This document shows positions 44,996 through 53,479 of a stretch of 64,000 bases of DNA, one piece after another. The DNA comes from Streptomyces sp. NBC_01431 (lineage in GTDB: Bacteria; Actinomycetota; Actinomycetes; Streptomycetales; Streptomycetaceae). The DNA lies in assembly GCF_036231355.1 (NCBI RefSeq), contig NZ_CP109496.1:2914001-2978000 (forward strand), in the 5' to 3' direction. The notes below the pieces were generated by a model, which was not told the DNA's origin, made no database searches, and saw nothing but the letters and a program-made list of their open reading frames with translations. Numbering within the stretch: position 1 is the first letter of the stretch; every line of letters begins with the position of its first letter. The position numbers were made by a program, and so were the translations under genes.

Positions 44996-45580
44996 TCAGT
45001 CCAGGGGCACGGACTTGCGCAGGGGGTCGCGCAGGTCCGTGCCGTTGGCCAGCCAGCGCTCCTCCAGCTCCTGACCGCCGCGGACCCGCTTCCACGCGGC
45101 CTCGTTCGTGGTCATCGGGAGCAGCGGCAGGAAGCGCACCGGGTCCAGCGGCGCGTCCAGCTCCAGGTCCTCGACCAGACCGCCCGGCTCGGCGACCAGG
45201 ACCGAGCTGAACGGGGCGCCCGGCCACAGCGGTTCGCCGAGGTCGAGCGAGGCGCCCGGGGCCACCACCAGGCCCTCCACCTGCGGGGAGGCGGCGAGTA
45301 CGGCGAGCGGGCGGAGCACCTTGTCGGTGTCGGCGAGCCCGGCGCGCACGGACAGGACCAGCTCGGCGCGCGGACCCTTCACCGGGTCGGCGAGCGGCGC
45401 GGTGGGATCGGCCATCGGCTGGGCGGACATGCCGAGGGTGGCGTACCGGACGATGTCCCCCTCGGTGAAGCGCAGCACCTCGATGCGGTCGGTACCGAGA
45501 AAGGTCACCGCGGCGCGCGCGTCCGGCTCGCCAAGTGCGGTGCGCAGCCTGGCCTCGACCAGAGCAAGAACATCAACCAT
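44996..45580 (-). CDS. Suppressor-of-fused (SUFU) domain protein
   Basis: Protein of 194 residues with the SUFU-like layout: VLRFTEGDIVRYATLGMSAQ and the later ELVLSVRAGLADTDKVLRPL, ending FLPLLPMTTNEAAWKRV. In bacteria these are of unknown, possibly toxin-immunity-like, function. The ATG at 45580 has no ribosome binding site but has TATGCT six bases upstream, so the message is probably leaderless. It diverges from the corA leader. Confidence 0.78.
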   Translation of the reverse strand: MVDVLALVEARLRTALGEPDARAAVTFLGTDRIEVLRFTEGDIVRYATLGMSAQPMADPTAPLADPVKGPRAELVLSVRAGLADTDKVLRPLAVLAASPQVEGLVVAPGASLDLGEPLWPGAPFSSVLVAEPGGLVEDLELDAPLDPVRFLPLLPMTTNEAAWKRVRGGQELEERWLANGTDLRDPLRKSVPLD

Positions 45581-45622
45581 GGGGTGAGCATAGAAGGCGT
45601 ATCGAACGGGCAAAGAGGGGCC

Positions 45623-46045
45623 TTGACACAACAGTGGGCTGATAGTCTTGGCCGCTGTTCAGGACAGCAGGAAGTCCCCCACGGGGGACCGGCTGGAGGA
45701 GGTGGGGCTGCGATGGATCGAAGTCGGCCTGGCAGTACCAACCGCTCTTCTGTACGCCTTCGTTGTTCCCGGTGATCTGAGACCCTCCTTACCCGGCCTC
45801 CGGCCCCGGAAACCCCGAGTCTCATGGCATTTCGCGCGGCGGAAGAGCACATCGCCTCACCCAGTCCGTTTCAGTAGCGAACGCCGTCTCCGCGTGCCCC
45901 TGTGGTGCCGCCCGCTGTGTGAACGTATGCGATTGATTCCTTTTGGGGTCGATATGGACCCTTGGTTTCGCTTGCCGCTTTGCGTCCCATTCGGGCAGTT
46001 CCAGAGTGTCACGCCCCGACGGCCCCTCCGTGAAGGAGTCCCGCC
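45623..46045 (+). promoter_or_regulatory. Long leader of corA with hairpins and small ORFs
   Basis: TTGACA at 45623-45628 and TAGTCT at 45643-45648 form an imperfectly spaced promoter. Hairpins follow at 45654-45668 (GCTGT / ACAGC) and 45674-45689 (GTCCCC / GGGGAC). A 20-residue frame at 45713-45775 has a strong GGAGGAGG upstream, and a 33-residue frame at 45954-46055 (MDPWFRLPLCVPF...) overlaps the corA start. The region is lower in GC than neighbouring genes and shows no homologous protein. A magnesium-responsive leader is a guess from context. Confidence 0.4.
45713..45775 (+). CDS. 20-residue possible leader peptide in the corA leader
   Basis: ATG 45713 follows GGAGGAGG by about ten bases. 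The product is MDRSRPGSTNRSSVRLRCSR. It is Arg/Ser-rich and ends before a region that can pair (GAGAC with GTCTC around 45779-45825). Only the ribosome binding site supports it. Confidence 0.3.
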   Translation: MDRSRPGSTNRSSVRLRCSR

Positions 46046-47170
46046 ATGTCGATGATCCGTGACCTGCGCGCCGTGGTCCGCCCCGCGCTGCGCAAGACCA
46101 GCACCCCCTACAGCGGCTACGACACCACCCGCGACCCGTCGGCGAGCAGCGCCGTGGTCGACTGCGCGGTCTACCGCGACGGGCGCCGCGTCCAGCCCGT
46201 CGAGGACGCCGCCTGTCTGACGCCGCGTGAGGCGATGCGGCGGGTGCGCGAGGACGGCGGCTTCGCCTGGATCGGTCTGCACGAGCCGACCGAGGCCGAA
46301 TTCGCCGGTATCGCCGCCGAGTTCGGGCTGCACCCGCTGGCGGTGGAGGACGCGGTGCACGCGCACCAGCGTCCCAAGCTGGAGCGCTACGACGACACCC
46401 TGTTCACCGTCTTCAAGACGATCCACTACGTCGAGCACGCCGAACTCACCGCCACCAGTGAGGTCGTGGAGACCGGCGAGGTGATGTGCTTCACCGGGCG
46501 GGACTTCGTCATCACCGTCCGGCACGGCGGCCAGGGCTCGCTGCGCGCCCTGCGCAAGCGCCTCCAGGGCGACCCGGAGCTCCTCGCCAAGGGCCCCTCC
46601 GCGGTGCTGCACGCCATCGCCGACCAGGTGGTCGACGGCTATCTGGCGGTCGTGGACGCGGTCCAGGACGACATCGACGAGGTCGAGATCGAGGTCTTCT
46701 CGGCACCGGCCAAGGGCAGCCCGCGCGGTGTGGACGCCAGCCGGATCTACCAACTCAAGCGCGAGGTAATGGAGTTCAAGCGCGCGGTCTCGCCGCTGCT
46801 GCGGCCCATGCAGCTGCTGAGCGAGCGCCCGATGCGGCTCGTGGACCCCGACATCCAGAAGTACTTCCGCGACGTCGCCGACCACCTCGCCCGGGTGCAG
46901 GAGCAGGTCATCGGCTTCGACGAGCTGCTCAACTCGATCCTCCAGGCCAACCTCGCGCAGGCCTCCGTCGCCCAGAACGAGGACATGCGCAAGATCACGG
47001 CCTGGGCGGCGATCATCGCCGTACCGACGATGGTGTGCGGCGTGTACGGCATGAACTTCGACAACATGCCGGAGCTGCACTGGAAGTACGGCTACCCCAT
47101 CTCGATGGGCATGACGGCCGTCGTCTGCGTCGCCATCCACCGCATCCTCAAGCGCAACGGCTGGCTCTGA
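46046..47170 (+). CDS. corA: CorA-family magnesium/cobalt channel
   Basis: Pentameric divalent-cation channel subunit of 374 residues. A large cytoplasmic N-terminal domain ends in the long helix, then two C-terminal membrane helices flank the selectivity motif YGMNF (about residue 330), followed by MPELHW. AAGGAG is seven bases before ATG 46046. The family admits magnesium when internal magnesium is low. Another magnesium-related gene (MgtE-like) lies 1.6 kb downstream, as in the mycobacterial region. Confidence 0.92.
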   Translation: MSMIRDLRAVVRPALRKTSTPYSGYDTTRDPSASSAVVDCAVYRDGRRVQPVEDAACLTPREAMRRVREDGGFAWIGLHEPTEAEFAGIAAEFGLHPLAVEDAVHAHQRPKLERYDDTLFTVFKTIHYVEHAELTATSEVVETGEVMCFTGRDFVITVRHGGQGSLRALRKRLQGDPELLAKGPSAVLHAIADQVVDGYLAVVDAVQDDIDEVEIEVFSAPAKGSPRGVDASRIYQLKREVMEFKRAVSPLLRPMQLLSERPMRLVDPDIQKYFRDVADHLARVQEQVIGFDELLNSILQANLAQASVAQNEDMRKITAWAAIIAVPTMVCGVYGMNFDNMPELHWKYGYPISMGMTAVVCVAIHRILKRNGWL

Positions 47171-47223
47171 CCGCTCGCGACCTGCGGCGCCGACCGATGC
47201 CGGGGGCCTTTACTGTGGTGGCC

Positions 47224-47754
47224 ATGACGCAGACGTTGCTCGACCAGGCCCTCGTCGAGGAGGCCACCAAGAAGTCCGGGCTCATCTGGGTGCGTGGCAC
47301 CCAGGTGGCCGAGCGGGCGCTGTGGCACGCGTGGCTCGACGGTGCGGCGTACGTCGTCGGCGGGGGGAACGGCGAGCAGCCGCTGGACGGCCTCGCGGAC
47401 GGCGGGACGGCGCAGGTCACCGTCCGCAGCAAGGACAAGGGCGGCCGCCTCGTCGCCTGGACGGCGGCGGTGACAGAGGTCGCGGCGGGCACGGAGCAGT
47501 GGGACGCGGCGGTGGCGGAGCTGAAGGGCAAGCGCCTGAACGCACCGGACGGGGAGGCGATGACAGGGCGCTGGGCCAGGGAGTGCCGGGTGCTGCGCCT
47601 GACCCCGCAGGACATCACCACACAGGCCCCGACGGGCTCTCTGGCCATGCCTCCGGTCGCCACCCCGGTCACGACCAGACACCCGGTCCCGGCGGGCCTG
47701 CCCCGTCTGCTGTTCAAGCGCCGCAAGGCGAAGGACAGCCCCTCCGGCGCCTGA
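47224..47754 (+). CDS. Conserved hypothetical protein
   Basis: Protein of 176 residues, start MTQTLLDQALVEEATKKSG. The strand pattern LIWVRGTQVAERALWHAWLD then GAAYVVGGGNGEQ vaguely resembles a flavin-type split barrel, but I cannot support that assignment. The C-terminus is a Pro/Thr-rich stretch ending in a basic cluster, LLFKRRKAKDSPSGA. A -10-like TACTGT ends seven bases before ATG 47224 and there is no ribosome binding site, so the transcript may be leaderless. Confidence 0.7.
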   Translation: MTQTLLDQALVEEATKKSGLIWVRGTQVAERALWHAWLDGAAYVVGGGNGEQPLDGLADGGTAQVTVRSKDKGGRLVAWTAAVTEVAAGTEQWDAAVAELKGKRLNAPDGEAMTGRWARECRVLRLTPQDITTQAPTGSLAMPPVATPVTTRHPVPAGLPRLLFKRRKAKDSPSGA

Positions 47755-47794
47755 GGAGCGGGGTGGCGGCGGCTTCCGTAACTCCGGGGCCCGG

Positions 47795-48556
47795 TCAGGT
47801 CTTGGGGAGCTGGCGGCCGTAGTCCACCGTGTCCCCCTTGGCCGGCGGCGCAAGCGGGAAGTCCATGCTCCAGTCGGCCAGTTCGAGCACTCCCGCCCCG
47901 CCCGCGCGCTCGAAGCGCAGCGGGTAGGGCGTGCCCTGGAGGGCGACGTCGAGGGTGCCGCCCTCGCCGTTCTTGCCCGCCGCGATCCGTACCGTACGGA
48001 CGTTGCCGACCTGCGAGTGGTCGCCCTTGGACAGCGTGCCCTGGAGGCCGAGCATGTCCTTGAGGAGTGCCGACTTCTCGGTGAAACCGCGCAGCTGCTG
48101 GTAGGCGGGGTCGTCGGACGGCACCTTGACGTACTTGTCGTCCAGCTTGCCTGCCGCGGACGTCGGCCCGCCCGCGCCGCTCGGCTCCTTGTGCGACCAG
48201 AACCCCGCGTCGGCCTTCAGGAACAGGTCGTCCCCGACCCGCAGCAGCCCGAACGTGCTCTTCTGCGAGGTGACCGTGCCCGTCCCGCCGGCCCCCTTCA
48301 GCTTCATGTCGATCTTGTACGAACCGCCCTTGCTGACCAGCGTGCCCGAGAGCCGTACCGCGTCGGCGCCGTCGGCCGCGGTGCGCGCCTTGTTCTCGAT
48401 CTCGGTCGCCGACAGCCTGCCCACGCCGTTGGTCCCCTCGTCCGGGTCGGACGCGCACGCGGTGAGCGCCGCGGCGAGCCCCGCGCAGAGCGCGACGGGC
48501 AGAGCGGCCCGGCGGGCCCGTACCCGTACCCGTACGGACATCAGGGTTGAGGTCAC
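47795..48556 (-). CDS. Lipoprotein of the LppX/LprG-like family
   Basis: Exported lipoprotein of 253 residues. The signal has repeated RVRVRARR and a hydrophobic core, then LTACAS with the lipidated Cys. The mature part has the half-barrel pattern of LppX/LprG/LolA-like lipid carriers: KARTAADGADAVRLSGTLVS, SYKIDMKLKGAGG, STFGLLRVGDDLFLKADAGF. The GTG at 48556 with GAGAGG is preferred to the ATG at 48541. Lipid transfer is a family-based guess. It diverges from the MgtE-like gene. Confidence 0.78.
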   Translation of the reverse strand: MTSTLMSVRVRVRARRAALPVALCAGLAAALTACASDPDEGTNGVGRLSATEIENKARTAADGADAVRLSGTLVSKGGSYKIDMKLKGAGGTGTVTSQKSTFGLLRVGDDLFLKADAGFWSHKEPSGAGGPTSAAGKLDDKYVKVPSDDPAYQQLRGFTEKSALLKDMLGLQGTLSKGDHSQVGNVRTVRIAAGKNGEGGTLDVALQGTPYPLRFERAGGAGVLELADWSMDFPLAPPAKGDTVDYGRQLPKT

Positions 48557-48741
48557 CTGCGCACTGCCTCTCACAAGGGGTGTAGGGGTCGGCAGAGGGC
48601 ACCATACCCGCCCGGCCCACGCCGTCCGGGTCAGCGCCGGACGGGCGACCCGCAAGCGCGTCCCGAGTCGGCAGCGGATAGCCTGAGGCCCTTGCAGTTG
48701 CGGTGTTTCAGGCGCTGCCCTGAACAGAAGGAGGCGCTCAC

Positions 48742-50019
48742 ATGGCGGCAGGCGCCCCCCGGGTCTTCGTTTCGCACCTCGCCGGCGTTGCCGTCTTCGA
48801 CCCGAACGGTGATCAGGTCGGCCGGGTACGCGACCTGGTGGCGATGCTGCGGGTCGGCCGCAGACCTCCCCGGCTGCTCGGCATCGTCGTCGAGGTGGCG
48901 GGCCGCAGACTCATCTTCCTGCCCATGACCCGCGTCACCGGTGTCGAATCGGGCCAGGTCATCACCACCGGCGTGGTCAACCTGCGCCGCTTCGAGCAGC
49001 GTCCCACCGAGCGACTGGTCCTCGGTGAACTCCTCGACCGCCGCGTCACGCTGGTGGAGAACGGCGAGCAGGTCACCGTCCTCGACGTGGCGATCCAGCA
49101 GCTGCCCGCCCGCCGCGACTGGGAGATCGACAAGGTCTTCGTACGCCGGGGGAAGTCGGGCGCGCTGCGCCGCAAGGGCGAGACGCTGACCGTCGAGTGG
49201 TCGGCCGTCACCGGGTTCTCCCTGGAGGAGCACGGGCAGGGCGCCGAGAACCTGGTCGCCACCTTCGAGCAGCTGCGCCCGGCCGACCTCGCCAACGTCA
49301 TGCACCACCTGTCGCCCAAGCGGCGCGCCGAGGTTGCCGCGGCGCTCGACGACGACCGGCTCGCGGACGTAATGGAGGAGCTGCCGGACGACGACCAGGT
49401 GGAGATCCTCGGCAAGCTGAAGGACGAGCGCGCCGCCGACGTCCTGGAGGCGATGGACCCGGACGACGCCGCCGACCTGCTCTCGGAGCTGCCCGAGGAG
49501 GACAAGGAGCGCCTCCTGACGCTGATGCAGCCGGACGAGGCGGCGGACGTGCGACGGCTGCTCTCGTACGAGGAGCGCACGGCGGGCGGTCTGATGACCA
49601 CCGAGCCGATCGTGCTGCGCCCGGACGCGACGGTCGCCGACGCCCTGGCCCGGGTGCGCCAGCAGGACCTCTCGCCCGCGCTCGCGGCCCAGGTGTACGT
49701 CTGCCGGCCGCCGGACGAGACACCGACCGGCAAGTACCTGGGCACGGTGCACTTCCAGCGGTTGCTGCGCGAGCCGCCGTTCGCGCTGGTCAGCTCGGTG
49801 GTGGACAGCGACCTCAAGCCGCTGCCGCCGAACGCCTCGCTGCCGTCGGTGACCAGCTTCCTGGCCGCGTACAACATGGTCGCGGCGCCCGTGGTGGACG
49901 AGAGCGGGTCGCTGCTCGGCGCGGTGACCGTCGACGACGTGCTGGACCACCTGCTGCCGGAGGACTGGCGCGAGACGGAGTTCCACGGGCCGGAGGGGGT
50001 TCCGCATGGGCGCCACTGA
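48742..50019 (+). CDS. MgtE N-terminal/CBS-domain protein without a channel
   Basis: Cytoplasmic protein of 425 residues. Residues 5-150 contain two PRC-barrel-like units (HLAGVAVFDPNGDQVGRVRD; LGELLDRRVTLVENGEQVTV). A MgtE N superhelix follows (LRPADLANVMHHL, DDDQVEILGKL, DPDDAADLLSEL), then paired CBS domains (GLMTTEPIVLRPDATVADAL; AAPVVDESGSLLGAVTVDDV). The transmembrane domain of MgtE is missing, so it is a magnesium or nucleotide sensor rather than a transporter. AAGGAGG is eight bases before ATG 48742. The DUF1003 gene overlaps its end by 14 bp. Confidence 0.88.
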   Translation: MAAGAPRVFVSHLAGVAVFDPNGDQVGRVRDLVAMLRVGRRPPRLLGIVVEVAGRRLIFLPMTRVTGVESGQVITTGVVNLRRFEQRPTERLVLGELLDRRVTLVENGEQVTVLDVAIQQLPARRDWEIDKVFVRRGKSGALRRKGETLTVEWSAVTGFSLEEHGQGAENLVATFEQLRPADLANVMHHLSPKRRAEVAAALDDDRLADVMEELPDDDQVEILGKLKDERAADVLEAMDPDDAADLLSELPEEDKERLLTLMQPDEAADVRRLLSYEERTAGGLMTTEPIVLRPDATVADALARVRQQDLSPALAAQVYVCRPPDETPTGKYLGTVHFQRLLREPPFALVSSVVDSDLKPLPPNASLPSVTSFLAAYNMVAAPVVDESGSLLGAVTVDDVLDHLLPEDWRETEFHGPEGVPHGRH

Positions 50020-50584
50020 CCGGACCGAGGAGCGCACCCGCGCGAGCGGCGCGAGCGCGCTGACGCGCGGCCCGCGCACCCGCCTCGACCAGCCGCGGGC
50101 CCCCAGGGTGCGGCTGCTTCCGGAGTACGACCCGGAGGCGTTCGGCCGGTTCAGCGAGCGGATCGCCCGCTTCCTGGGCACCGGGCGGTTCATCGTCTGG
50201 ATGACCCTGATCATCATCCTCTGGGTCGCCTGGAACATCTTCGCGCCGAGCAGCCTGCGCTTCGACAACTATCCGTTCATCTTCCTGACCCTCGCGCTGT
50301 CGCTCCAGGCCTCGTACGCGGCTCCGCTGATCCTGCTCGCGCAGAACCGGCAGGACGACCGGGACCGGGTCACCCACGAGCAGGACCGCAAGCAGAACGA
50401 GCGGTCCATCGCGGACACCGAGTACCTCACCCGGGAAATCGCCGCGCTGCGGATGGGCCTCGGCGAGGTGGCGACCCGCGACTGGATCCGCTCCGAACTC
50501 CAGGACCTGGTCAAGGAGATGGAGGAGCGGCGCCATCTATTCCCGCCGGAGCGGGGGTACGGACGTGACGAAGGCGACCGCTGA
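50006..50584 (+). CDS. DUF1003 membrane protein
   Basis: Protein of 192 residues with two membrane helices (RFIVWMTLIIILWVAWNIF; FIFLTLALSLQASYAAPLIL) and a charged C-terminal half, the DUF1003 pattern. It overlaps the MgtE-like gene by 14 bp, so the two are translationally coupled. DUF1003 proteins commonly accompany magnesium-transport genes; the two may form one membrane complex, which is inference. Confidence 0.85.
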   Translation: MGATDRTEERTRASGASALTRGPRTRLDQPRAPRVRLLPEYDPEAFGRFSERIARFLGTGRFIVWMTLIIILWVAWNIFAPSSLRFDNYPFIFLTLALSLQASYAAPLILLAQNRQDDRDRVTHEQDRKQNERSIADTEYLTREIAALRMGLGEVATRDWIRSELQDLVKEMEERRHLFPPERGYGRDEGDR

Positions 50585-50628
50585 GAGGGCTTTCCGTACT
50601 GCGCGGTAGGCGCCGTACCATCGACCGT

Positions 50629-51762
50629 ATGGCTACGGAAGACGCGGTGCTTGAGGCACTGGCGACGGTGAACGACCCCGAGATCCACCGACCGATCACT
50701 GAACTCGGCATGGTCAAATCAGTTGAGATCGGGACGGACGGGGCGGTTGCCGTCACGGTGTACCTCACCGTTTCCGGCTGCCCGATGCGCGAGACCATCA
50801 CCAAGAACGTGACGGAGGCGGTCGAGCGGGTCGAGGGCGTCACCCGCGTCGACGTGACGCTCGACGTGATGGGCGACGAGCAGCGCAAGGAGCTCGCCGC
50901 AGCCCTGCGCGGCGGCACCGCCGAGCGCGAGGTGCCGTTCGCCCAGCCCGGCTCGCTGACCCGGGTCTACGCGGTGGCGTCGGGCAAGGGCGGCGTCGGC
51001 AAGTCCTCAGTAACGGTCAACCTCGCCGCGGCGATGGCGGCGGACGGGCTGAAGGTCGGTGTCGTGGACGCCGACATCTACGGCCACTCCGTGCCCCGCA
51101 TGCTGGGCGCCGACGGCCGTCCCACCCAGGTCGAGAACATGATCATGCCGCCGTCCGCGAACGGCGTGAAGGTCATCTCCATCGGCATGTTCACGCCGGG
51201 CAACGCACCCGTCGTATGGCGCGGCCCGATGCTGCACCGCGCGCTCCAGCAGTTCCTCGCCGACGTGTACTGGGGCGACCTGGACGTCCTGCTGCTCGAC
51301 CTGCCGCCGGGCACCGGCGACATCGCGATCTCGGTGGCCCAGCTGGTCCCGAACGCCGAGATCCTCGTCGTGACCACCCCGCAGCAGGCCGCCGCCGAGG
51401 TCGCCGAGCGGGCGGGCTCCATCGCCGTGCAGACCCACCAGAAGATCGTCGGCGTGGTCGAGAACATGGCGGGCCTTCCGTGCCCGCACTGCGACGAGAT
51501 GGTCGACGTGTTCGGCACCGGCGGTGGCCAGAAGGTCGCCGACGGCCTGACGAAGACGACCGGAGCCAGCGTCCCCGTGCTCGGCTCCATCCCGATCGAC
51601 GTCCGCCTGCGCGAGGGCGGCGACGACGGCCGCCCCGTCGTCCTGTCCAATCCGGACTCCCCCGCGGGCGCCGCGCTGCGCGCCATCGCCGGCAAGCTGG
51701 GCGGCCGCGCCCGCGGCCTGTCGGGCATGTCGCTGGGCATCACCCCGCGCAACAAGTTCTAG
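50629..51762 (+). CDS. mrp: Mrp/ApbC-type iron-sulfur carrier P-loop ATPase
   Basis: Scaffold or carrier that assembles and delivers Fe-S clusters; 377 residues. An N-terminal MIP18/DUF59 domain (VNDPEIHRPITELGMV, VSGCPMRETI) is followed by the deviant Walker A GKGGVGKSS (119-127), and the cluster site CPHC (about 285) lies in ENMAGLPCPHCDE. No ribosome binding site lies before ATG 50629; TACCAT ends seven bases upstream, so the mRNA is probably leaderless. A strong terminator follows. The mycobacterial order (Rv1229c) agrees. Confidence 0.92.
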   Translation: MATEDAVLEALATVNDPEIHRPITELGMVKSVEIGTDGAVAVTVYLTVSGCPMRETITKNVTEAVERVEGVTRVDVTLDVMGDEQRKELAAALRGGTAEREVPFAQPGSLTRVYAVASGKGGVGKSSVTVNLAAAMAADGLKVGVVDADIYGHSVPRMLGADGRPTQVENMIMPPSANGVKVISIGMFTPGNAPVVWRGPMLHRALQQFLADVYWGDLDVLLLDLPPGTGDIAISVAQLVPNAEILVVTTPQQAAAEVAERAGSIAVQTHQKIVGVVENMAGLPCPHCDEMVDVFGTGGGQKVADGLTKTTGASVPVLGSIPIDVRLREGGDDGRPVVLSNPDSPAGAALRAIAGKLGGRARGLSGMSLGITPRNKF

Positions 51763-51770
51763 CCGCCAGG

Positions 51771-51814
51771 TACGCGTAGGGGGCGCCCGCCATTGCGGGC
51801 GCCCCCTACGCGTA
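51771..51814. terminator. 20-bp stem terminator after mrp
   Basis: A perfect 20-bp stem (51771-51790 with 51795-51814) and a CATT loop, 8 bases past the stop. It is between convergent genes and is the strongest hairpin in the window. Confidence 0.88.
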
Positions 51815-51856
51815 CGGCCGCGCACGAGCCCGGATGCTTCCGCGCCCCGCTCGCTC

Positions 51857-52537
51857 CTACTGGTACGAGGCGATGTCCACGATCACCGAGAACGCGAGCC
51901 CGTAGGCGCTCAGCCCGCGGCCGTACGCTCCGAGGTGCACTCCGCTGCGCGCCGAGCCGGCGAGCACCCAGCCGAACTCGGATTCGCGGTAGTAGAAATC
52001 GGTCGGCACACCGTCGACGGGGAGCGAGAGCGTCGACCAGTCGGCACTCTCCAGGTCGTCGGCGAGCTCCCAGGCCGTCTCGGTCTGCTGGTCCAGCCAT
52101 TCGCCGCGCCGCACGTGGTCCATCTGTGCGGGCCAGGTGAAGGACGGCAGGCCCGAACCGGCGAGCCAGGCCGCCGAGGAGACCGAGGTGGCCTCCAGGA
52201 CGCCGGTGCCGTCATCGCGCACCGGGTTCGCCGGAATGGTCACCACCACCGCGAACCGGTCCCTGTCGGCCGCGGAGCCCTCGGAGGCGTCCGGTCGTAT
52301 CGACGGCTCGTCACCGTGTCCGACCGCGCCGTGCTGGACCGTGCCGTCGGCGGCCATCGCCACCTGCATCAGCCAGCGCGGTCCGGTGTAGGCCTCGTCG
52401 AGTCCGTACCAGGGGAAGGGCGCCCGCAGATAGCCGTCGAGCATACGCCAGGCCCCCGGCACTCCCTCCGGTGTGGACTGGGCACCTTCGGGCGCCCCTT
52501 GAGCGGGCTGGCCCGCCACCCGGCTTGTCGTCTCCAT
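51857..52537 (-). CDS. Conserved hypothetical protein
   Basis: Protein of 226 residues. The N-terminal 25 residues are Gly/Pro-rich, then GAWRMLDGYLRAPFPWYGLD and a compact alpha/beta domain with many aromatic residues (DFYYRESEFGWVLAGSARSG). No signal peptide or membrane segment. Not recognised beyond being a plausible streptomycete conserved protein. It is transcribed away from mrp, 131 bp after tatB on the same strand. Confidence 0.65.
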   Translation of the reverse strand: METTSRVAGQPAQGAPEGAQSTPEGVPGAWRMLDGYLRAPFPWYGLDEAYTGPRWLMQVAMAADGTVQHGAVGHGDEPSIRPDASEGSAADRDRFAVVVTIPANPVRDDGTGVLEATSVSSAAWLAGSGLPSFTWPAQMDHVRRGEWLDQQTETAWELADDLESADWSTLSLPVDGVPTDFYYRESEFGWVLAGSARSGVHLGAYGRGLSAYGLAFSVIVDIASYQ

Positions 52538-52668
52538 CTGCCCGGCCGCCTCCTAGATCAGTAGCGTCCGGAGCGGCCCGCCCCCCTCGGGCGTCCTGGC
52601 TGCCGGACAGATGGAGGATAGCCACCCCGATGCCGCTGATCGGGAAGCCCATGTCGGATTGGCGTGTA

Positions 52669-53121
52669 TCAGGTGGCGTCGGCGTCGAACGGGGGACGCT
52701 CGCCCGGGTCGAGCTTCTCGCGCTTCTTGAGCAGGTCCGGGGTGGCACCCGAGCCGTTCACCGAGCCGTTGGCGGCCGTGGTGGCGGCGGCCGACTCGCG
52801 GCCGTGTACGGCGTCCGCGACCTCTTCCATGTCCTTGCGCAGGTCGAAACTGTTGCGGATCTCCTTGAGCCCCAGGTCGTCGTTGTCCATCAGCTGCTTG
52901 CGAACGAACGTCTTGGGGTTGAGGTCCTCGAATTCGAAGTCCTTGAACTCCGGACCCAGCTCGGCCCGGATGTCCTGCTTGGCGCTCTCGGAGAAGCTGC
53001 GCACCTTGCGGATGACGTTCGATACGTCCTGGATCAGCTTGGGCAGCTTGTCCGGGCCGAAGATGAGCACGGCGAGGACCACGAGTGTGACCAGCTCCAT
53101 GGGCCCTATGTCAGTGAACAC
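52669..53121 (-). CDS. tatB: Twin-arginine translocation protein TatB
   Basis: Sec-independent translocase component of 150 residues. The N-terminal helix MELVTLVVLAVLIFGPDKLP contains the invariant FGPxKLP hinge. An amphipathic helix follows (LIQDVSNVIRKVRSFSESAK), then a long charged tail. GTG 53121 has GAGGAG six bases upstream. It lies 358 bp after htrA on the same strand, the sigE-rseA-htrA-tatB order of mycobacteria, but the gap implies its own promoter. Confidence 0.92.
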   Translation of the reverse strand: MFTDIGPMELVTLVVLAVLIFGPDKLPKLIQDVSNVIRKVRSFSESAKQDIRAELGPEFKDFEFEDLNPKTFVRKQLMDNDDLGLKEIRNSFDLRKDMEEVADAVHGRESAAATTAANGSVNGSGATPDLLKKREKLDPGERPPFDADAT

Positions 53122-53479
53122 CCGCTGCTCCTCGTGTTCTCAGTGCTCGCGATCTCGGCGCTTGATGCCCAGCTCCGCGTCCAGTCATGGACCGCTCCAC
53201 GGTACCCGGCGAAACTGTCGGCACGGTACATCCCGGGTGACCTTTGAACATCGGCGAAGACACCCGACGACGCCCGAAGACGCGGGATGAGGCTTTCGAA
53301 GCCCCGAGACGCCCGGATGCCCGGGTATGCCCACGAGGTCTCGGGGCAGGCGTTCGCGCCCGGGGAAGCCCGAACAGGCCCGGGGAAGCCGCAGGCGCCG
53401 GGGACGTTGATGTCCCCGGGAACGCTGACGACCCTGGGGACGCCTCCGACCCCGGGGACGCTGATAACCCCGGGGACGT
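53122..53479. other. 358-bp gap between htrA and tatB with a tandem repeat
   Basis: No gene is supported. A plus-strand frame through it is only kept open by repeats. The part next to tatB (about 53122-53240) should hold the tatB promoter. Positions 53403-53474 are the 18-bp tandem repeat listed separately. Confidence 0.55.
53403..53474. repeat. Four 18-bp tandem repeats
   Basis: Units GACGTTGATGTCCCCGGG, AACGCTGACGACCCTGGG, GACGCCTCCGACCCCGGG and GACGCTGATAACCCCGGG follow each other without gaps, with a fifth partial unit running to the htrA stop. It is intergenic, immediately 3' of htrA. Confidence 0.8.

Noticed and set aside
43530..45074. 514-residue frame overlapping the MFS gene
   Set aside because: Out-of-frame shadow of the MFS gene; Arg-rich with no membrane segments.
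45648..46055. 135-residue plus frame in the corA leader
   Set aside because: No coding bias or homology; it crosses hairpins. Only its last 33 codons were kept, as a speculative leader ORF.
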